Assembly (NCBI RefSeq): GCF_000209165.1
Contig: NC_009043.1
Location: forward strand, 1,641,001-1,705,000
Length of the DNA: 64,000 bases
Origin: Scheffersomyces stipitis CBS 6054
Lineage: Eukaryota; Ascomycota; Pichiomycetes; Serinales; Debaryomycetaceae
Direction: 5' to 3'
The translations under genes and the position numbers were made by a program. Below the pieces are notes generated by a model that had not been told where the DNA came from, made no database searches, and saw nothing but the letters and a program-made list of their open reading frames with translations. Below are positions 59,447 to 64,000 of this stretch, in pieces (position 1 is the stretch's first letter; the number at the start of each line of letters is the position of its first letter).

Positions 59447-60435
59447 AGCAGAAGATAGTAGATATACACTGGTTCCGGACTATAATTTATCCGTGGGCAT
59501 GTGACGATCGGCGCTGTTACAAATTTCAGCTTAGTCCAACGTCCTATCCAGTAAAACCAAATGCTGATGCTAACCTGTAAACCGAGTACTGCAAAACCAA
59601 CGGCTCCTGCTCCTTTTATATAGCTCCAGATCTCGAAAGATCAAATAGTTGAATCGTAAAGCTCCTAATGCACCCCACAAAAAGCGAACCCTCCGATGCC
59701 AGCAAAAGTTCTTTTTCGATGTACATATTTTTTTGCACTTTACATGGACGCTCCCCCACGCACACCGTCCCCCAAAATCTAGGGTATTTGGCATGGAGAT
59801 GCGTGGGGGCAACCTCAAATGGGGGATTCCGTGGGGGACACACACTTAAACGTTGGATCTCCCGCCGTACTGTTTAACTTAGACCCCTACTAAAACAATA
59901 CTAACCAGATAACCGACAATGCCAGATGCTGCAGCTACGTCAAGTAGTCCGTATACTATCGTGGGGTACATGGAATCCCTGGGGTTGTCTTTCTTGATGT
60001 GGGGGATCCAACACTAGAAGAATGTAAAGAGACACTGAGCCTACTTGGAGTTACACAATGGCAATCTGAGAGAAGTGGAAATGTGCAGCTGTGTTAGTTA
60101 GGATCTCAACTTTACACATTTGGAGTTAATGCTACACATCAAGACTTCCTAGAAAACCATATCTACAGTAACATGGAATGTAGAATATATTATTAATTGG
60201 CTGAACTGACAGATAGACCCCTTCAAGCCAAATCTTCTAAATTGATATTCGCAGCTAAAAGCTGATGTGTTAACCACAGTTTATTACCACCTCAGCTACT
60301 TATGATATAGGAACATATATTATGTTAGTCTGTCAACAACTAAGAAAGGTGAAGTTCGTACTGTAGAGTGCAATCAATTTCCAAGAACAATTATAAAAAA
60401 AAAGAAATCACCCATACCCTTAAAATGTCAAAAAA
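59447..60435. promoter_or_regulatory. transporter promoter with GTGGGG box cluster
   Basis: Eight or nine G4/G5 boxes lie between 59673 and 60004. Examples: CCCCAC at 59673-59678 (TTTTTGTGGGG on the other strand, a full Mig1-type site), CCCCAC at 59754-59759, GTGGGG at 59803-59808, 59831-59836, 59961-59966 and 59999-60004, CTGGGG at 59979-59984. The nearest box is about 227 bp from the transporter ATG. The part to the right of 60010 is AT-rich without a gene. Confidence 0.6.
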
Positions 60436-60508
60436 TGGACGAGACAGGAATCGAACCAGTGACCTTTTGCTTGCAAGGCAAACGCGCTACCAACTACGCC
60501 ACACGCCC
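60436..60508 (-). tRNA. tRNA-Ala (anticodon TGC)
   Basis: On the minus strand a 73-nt tRNA starts GGGCGTGTGGCGTAGTTGG and ends CTCGTCCA. The anticodon TGC is at 60473-60475 (GCA on the plus strand) in the loop CTTGCAA. The third acceptor pair is G-T, which is the alanine identity G3-U70. The B box is GGTTCGATTCC. No intron. A T run (AAAAA on the plus strand) follows its 3' end. Confidence 0.95.
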
Positions 60509-61210
60509 TATGACTTCTAAAAAAATATGTGTAATTAAAAGTCACTTTAATTTAGTCACGTGGTAATCATCACATGACACGATATTTCGAAAAAATTTTT
60601 TGAAAGATTTAACAATTAAAGGGTTCACCTTGTCTTCGTGTTTAGTGTTTTCAAAGGGTAATTTTTTGCAAGTTTATAATAGATCAACACAACGAATAGC
60701 ATACAAGTATCCCCTCGATCTCTGGACACTACAGCACTGTCTTCCAAACACTCGTCTTCCTCGCACCTCGACGCGTATGATTATATATGCAGTATGTTCT
60801 CGATAACGAAAAACGCGTAAACCTTCGCTTTGGAAACTGCAAACAATCAAATTGAAAACTTCCAGATCCATCTTTCTTCGAACAAAATCCATTCGAATTT
60901 CTCCCAGCAACAGAAGGGCCACGACGTGTGTTGCCAGGAATACTAGAATTAGTGAGCTGCAAGCGGAAAGAGCCGATTTGAACAACTTGTAGCATATCAG
61001 GTATTGAATAATCAAATTTAAGTACCAGATCTATATTCGAACCTAAATCGTGGTAAGAAGCAATACATATCAAGATTACGACTGATTCCATACAACCAAC
61101 AACAACGCCATTACATCCATAGCTATCAAAATCCCCACCAACCCATCAATTCATGAACTTGACAAGCTTCACAAATCAAACCACTTAAACTCACTACTTC
61201 AAACTTCACT
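60509..61210. promoter_or_regulatory. CDC45: CDC45 upstream region with two MCB boxes
   Basis: ACGCGT occurs at 60771-60776 and 60813-60818, about 440 and 395 bp before the CDC45 ATG; the second is followed by GTAAAC. GTCACGTG lies at 60555-60562, close to the tRNA-Ala. A short upstream frame (ATG at 61153, 11 codons, ends 61188) precedes the gene start. Confidence 0.6.
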
Positions 61211-63370
61211 ATGTACATTACACCTTCAGGCTACTCCCAGATCTTCCACGATATCAAGCGAACGTCACTTTCACATTCCACTTGTAAGCTCGTGGTATTT
61301 GTATCGTGTCTCGACATCGATTCACTCTGTGCTGCCAAGATTGTCAGCTTACTCTTGAGGAAGGAGTTGATTCAGTATCAACTTATTCCTGTAGTTGGCT
61401 ACTCTGATTTGAAAGGTCATTACTCCAAACTCGATGCAGACGTGTCCAATGTCATTCTCATAGGCTGTGGTGCCATGTTGGACTTGGAGACGTTCTTTGA
61501 CATCAACATTGACGAATTGGCCTATGAGTTCAGTGAAGAAGAGCTCAGAAAGCAGAGAGGGCTTAACGACACTCTCGATGTCAACGACGATTTGAAAATC
61601 ACACTTCACAAAAACATTGCCTTTCGAAGAAAGATATATGTGATAGATGGCCATAGGCCTTGGAACCTCGATAACGTATTTGGTTCGTCGGTAGTAGTGT
61701 GTTTGGATGACGGCTTTGTCGACTCCAACTTGGTTGACCAGAAATCAGCATATGACGTACTCGTAGAACAAGACGAGGAAGAAAGCGAAGATGAAGACGA
61801 AGACGAAGACGAAGAGTCGGCATCGCTGGCTGAAATTGACATCTCTCTGAATGACGAAGAAATATCATTTAATTCCCAAGATTCAGAGGATGCCATATCT
61901 CGAAAGCGTAAGATACAAGAACGTCGTTTGAAAAATCTCAAGAAACAGAGAAAACTCGAGAAAACAATACACGAAGAAACAATACAGTCATATTACAACC
62001 AAGGTACTACTATTATGACAGCTACTACGACCATAGTTTATGCATTACTTGCTTCCATCGGGGAAACAAGTTTGGAAAATCTATGGTTGGCCATTATCGG
62101 CACTTCTTCTCTCGACAACCAGTACCCTGAAATTTACGATAAGCTCCAGCCACTTTTGAAAGATGAAGTATTGAGATTGAACCCTTCCAATAACTCCATA
62201 AGTAACAATAACATCAACGAGAAAACGGCAGACTCGACTTCCCTCAGCATCGAAAGAGATTATCACCTTTTCTTATTACGTCACTGGACTCTATATGATT
62301 CTTTCTTCTACTCCAGTCACGTAAATTCCAAGCTCAATCTTTGGAGAGAAGATGGTCGAAAGAAGTTGCATAAGTTATTCGCCAAGATGGGAGTCTCTTT
62401 GGCATCAGCTCAGCAGAAGTGGCTCTACATGGATGTCCGTATCAAGAGGCAATTGCCATTTATATTTAATAAGTATTTGCCAATCTATGGTTTGGAAGGC
62501 GTAGTTCGTGAAGGGTTCATTAGAACTTTCGGATACACGGGGCAACTTTCAGCTATGGAATGTGTGGAGGCATTGACAGCTTTACTAGAATCCGATAAAC
62601 GGTTACTTAGTGGAGATCGTGAAAATACTCCAATCAGTGGTGACGAAGATGACTCTCAGGATGAACAGGAAAGAATACAGGATAAAATTGATAGAAAGGA
62701 AAAGGCTTGGATAAATAACTTCTGGTCGTCTTGGGATGCATTAAATATGAATCCTTCGACTGTGAATTCCAGCAAGTCCATAAACTCTAATTTCAAGAAA
62801 TCAAAGGGGTTCGAGTTGTTGTTACAAGGTTTGGAACAGGCGAAGGTAATTCAGCAAGTGATCTTCAAAACAGGAATGTCTCTTTTGGAGAGAAAATTGG
62901 TTAAAAACTTGCGATTGTATCGTTTGTGTGTTTTGAACGATGGATCAATACCAGACTTAAGCATTTTCAACAATCCACTAATGCTCGCAAAACTTGGTTC
63001 ATGGTTGCTTGAAAACCTTTCTGAGTTATTCCTCATCAATTCGTCGCAGTCATTGAAACCCTTAGTAGTGGCAAGTTTGGATATGGCCACTGATACGTAC
63101 CTTGTAATAGGAATGGCACCCAAGTACCCCAGGGGAATGGACAATACTACCAGAGCTAAATTAATGCAAGGACAGCAAGATGACCAGGAGAAAAATGGAG
63201 CGCCAACTTTGACCACCAGGCTTAATACATTTAGTGTCGCATTTCAGCAATTGGCTAATACCTCTGGTGCAAAAGTTAGAATCGATAGTTTCGACAGTTC
63301 TGTTATCGAAATCAGAAAAGACGATTTGCCTCCATTCCTCGAAAAGTTAACTTTGAGTGGTTTAATATAG
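61211..63370 (+). CDS. CDC45: replication initiation and elongation factor Cdc45
   Basis: The 719-residue product shows Cdc45 hallmarks: the DHH-like start with VSCLDIDSLCAAKIVSLLL near residues 33-51, PVVGYSDLK, an ILIGCGAM strand, VIDGHRPW near 141, then the acidic stretch (Glu/Asp run about 190-205) and a Lys/Arg coiled region (about 229-260) typical of fungi. C-terminal landmarks include ANT-x-GAK near the end and a hydrophobic finish. Cdc45 is the CMG helicase partner of Mcm2-7 and GINS. It is longer than the S. cerevisiae protein (650), mostly in the acidic loop. MCB boxes upstream fit G1/S expression. Confidence 0.93.
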   Translation: MYITPSGYSQIFHDIKRTSLSHSTCKLVVFVSCLDIDSLCAAKIVSLLLRKELIQYQLIPVVGYSDLKGHYSKLDADVSNVILIGCGAMLDLETFFDINIDELAYEFSEEELRKQRGLNDTLDVNDDLKITLHKNIAFRRKIYVIDGHRPWNLDNVFGSSVVVCLDDGFVDSNLVDQKSAYDVLVEQDEEESEDEDEDEDEESASLAEIDISLNDEEISFNSQDSEDAISRKRKIQERRLKNLKKQRKLEKTIHEETIQSYYNQGTTIMTATTTIVYALLASIGETSLENLWLAIIGTSSLDNQYPEIYDKLQPLLKDEVLRLNPSNNSISNNNINEKTADSTSLSIERDYHLFLLRHWTLYDSFFYSSHVNSKLNLWREDGRKKLHKLFAKMGVSLASAQQKWLYMDVRIKRQLPFIFNKYLPIYGLEGVVREGFIRTFGYTGQLSAMECVEALTALLESDKRLLSGDRENTPISGDEDDSQDEQERIQDKIDRKEKAWINNFWSSWDALNMNPSTVNSSKSINSNFKKSKGFELLLQGLEQAKVIQQVIFKTGMSLLERKLVKNLRLYRLCVLNDGSIPDLSIFNNPLMLAKLGSWLLENLSELFLINSSQSLKPLVVASLDMATDTYLVIGMAPKYPRGMDNTTRAKLMQGQQDDQEKNGAPTLTTRLNTFSVAFQQLANTSGAKVRIDSFDSSVIEIRKDDLPPFLEKLTLSGLI

Positions 63371-64000
63371 CATAATAGTATATGTAGCATTATAAAATAT
63401 TTAATGTCTTGTACGATACACTAGCATATTCACTTTCAAATATCCCCATGTAATAACTAACTTATGGTCTCTTAAAGTCCTTGATATTATTTCATAGCTA
63501 AATACAATTGTACTTGCAAATCAACTACGTTATTTTTTTTGCTCGAATACACAAATTAACACACAAACTAAATAATGGAGCTGATTTTAATAGTACACAT
63601 TACCAATCTCATGAATATAACACAATGACTTCTTTTCTAATAATTAAACAGCCTGTACTTCCCAAGGGCAACAAATGAGTATTAAATTGAAAGTTGGCCA
63701 ACTATAAATACATCATTACTTTGATACTTAATCTATCACTTTGCTAAAATGAAGTCGTGAAATATCTGACAAGTTTAACACAATAAGTATTAGAACTATT
63801 GCACCCAATACTGTCCCACCTCTACCTTTCACTTCCTGCTGCCCACCTATTACTCCTATACACCTCCAGCTTGATCCATAGTCACTCTGCTCTGGTGCAT
63901 CCTCCCATCTTCGTCTCTCTGTCTCCTTCTCACTGTCCTGTTCTCTCCCCACTGCTCATTGCTTGTCAATACTCTTCTCTTCACACTCCAATCGCCAACC
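63371..64000. other. right-edge region, no supported gene
   Basis: It holds the CDC45 3' end and AT-rich DNA, then a pyrimidine-rich block from about 63,815. A 74-codon minus-strand frame (63728-63952) has only a GTG start, with a stop just before it, and ends in a hydrophobic stretch; it might be a terminal exon but I cannot support it. Confidence 0.5.

Noticed and set aside
63728..63952. 74-codon frame at the right edge, minus strand, with hydrophobic end
   Set aside because: Only a GTG start, with an in-frame TGA two codons before it; no splice model supports it.

Overview
This window looks like a piece of a budding-yeast chromosome from the CUG-Ser (CTG) clade, most like Scheffersomyces (Pichia) stipitis. 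Reasons: about twenty intron-free genes of Saccharomycotina type, an EFG1 (APSES) regulator with very long flanks as in Candida albicans, low CTG use in the conserved genes, and a CTG codon in NFU1 where the family usually has a small polar residue. Species is inference. Proteins are described with CTG in mind: in this clade CTG is normally read as serine.

Layout. Left arm (1-33 kb) is ordinary and gene-dense: the start of an OPI10/Hikeshi-type gene cut by the left edge, ATS1/KTI13, a JLP1-type sulfonate dioxygenase, FUN30, NFU1, a multi-RRM protein, a proteasome-chaperone-like small protein, YHB1 flavohemoglobin, AST1, an LMBRD2-type membrane protein, an ADH6/7-type dehydrogenase, the PTC6 phosphatase, RSM19 and DBP6 (divergent pair), RAD26 and AIM32. 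Two distinct Snf2-family ATPases (FUN30, RAD26) lie 20 kb apart.

Middle (33-48 kb) is dominated by one gene. EFG1 sits in about 9.7 kb of upstream and 3.7 kb of downstream DNA without convincing intact genes. The last 1.3 kb before EFG1 has no ATG at all on the sense strand, which suggests a long, scanned 5' leader. The flanks hold protein-like but broken reading frames (possible gene fossils) and a tight tRNA-Asp/tRNA-Gly pair.

Right arm (48-64 kb): a secreted CREG-like protein, a phenol 2-monooxygenase, a YDR444W-type lipase, a 3.4 kb stretch with small or broken reading frames, a quinate-permease-like MFS transporter with a dense cluster of GGGG boxes in its promoter, a tRNA-Ala(TGC), and CDC45 with two ACGCGT boxes.

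Regulatory themes visible in the DNA: a Met31/32-type box before JLP1; CACGTG boxes before NFU1, between RSM19 and DBP6 (paired), near the lipase gene and near both tRNA loci; MCB boxes before CDC45; GTGGGG (Mig1-like) boxes before the transporter; GGAGGT repeats before YHB1. I saw no mobile element, CRISPR array or rRNA that I could support. The most unusual feature is the EFG1 locus with its AUG-free leader and large flanks.
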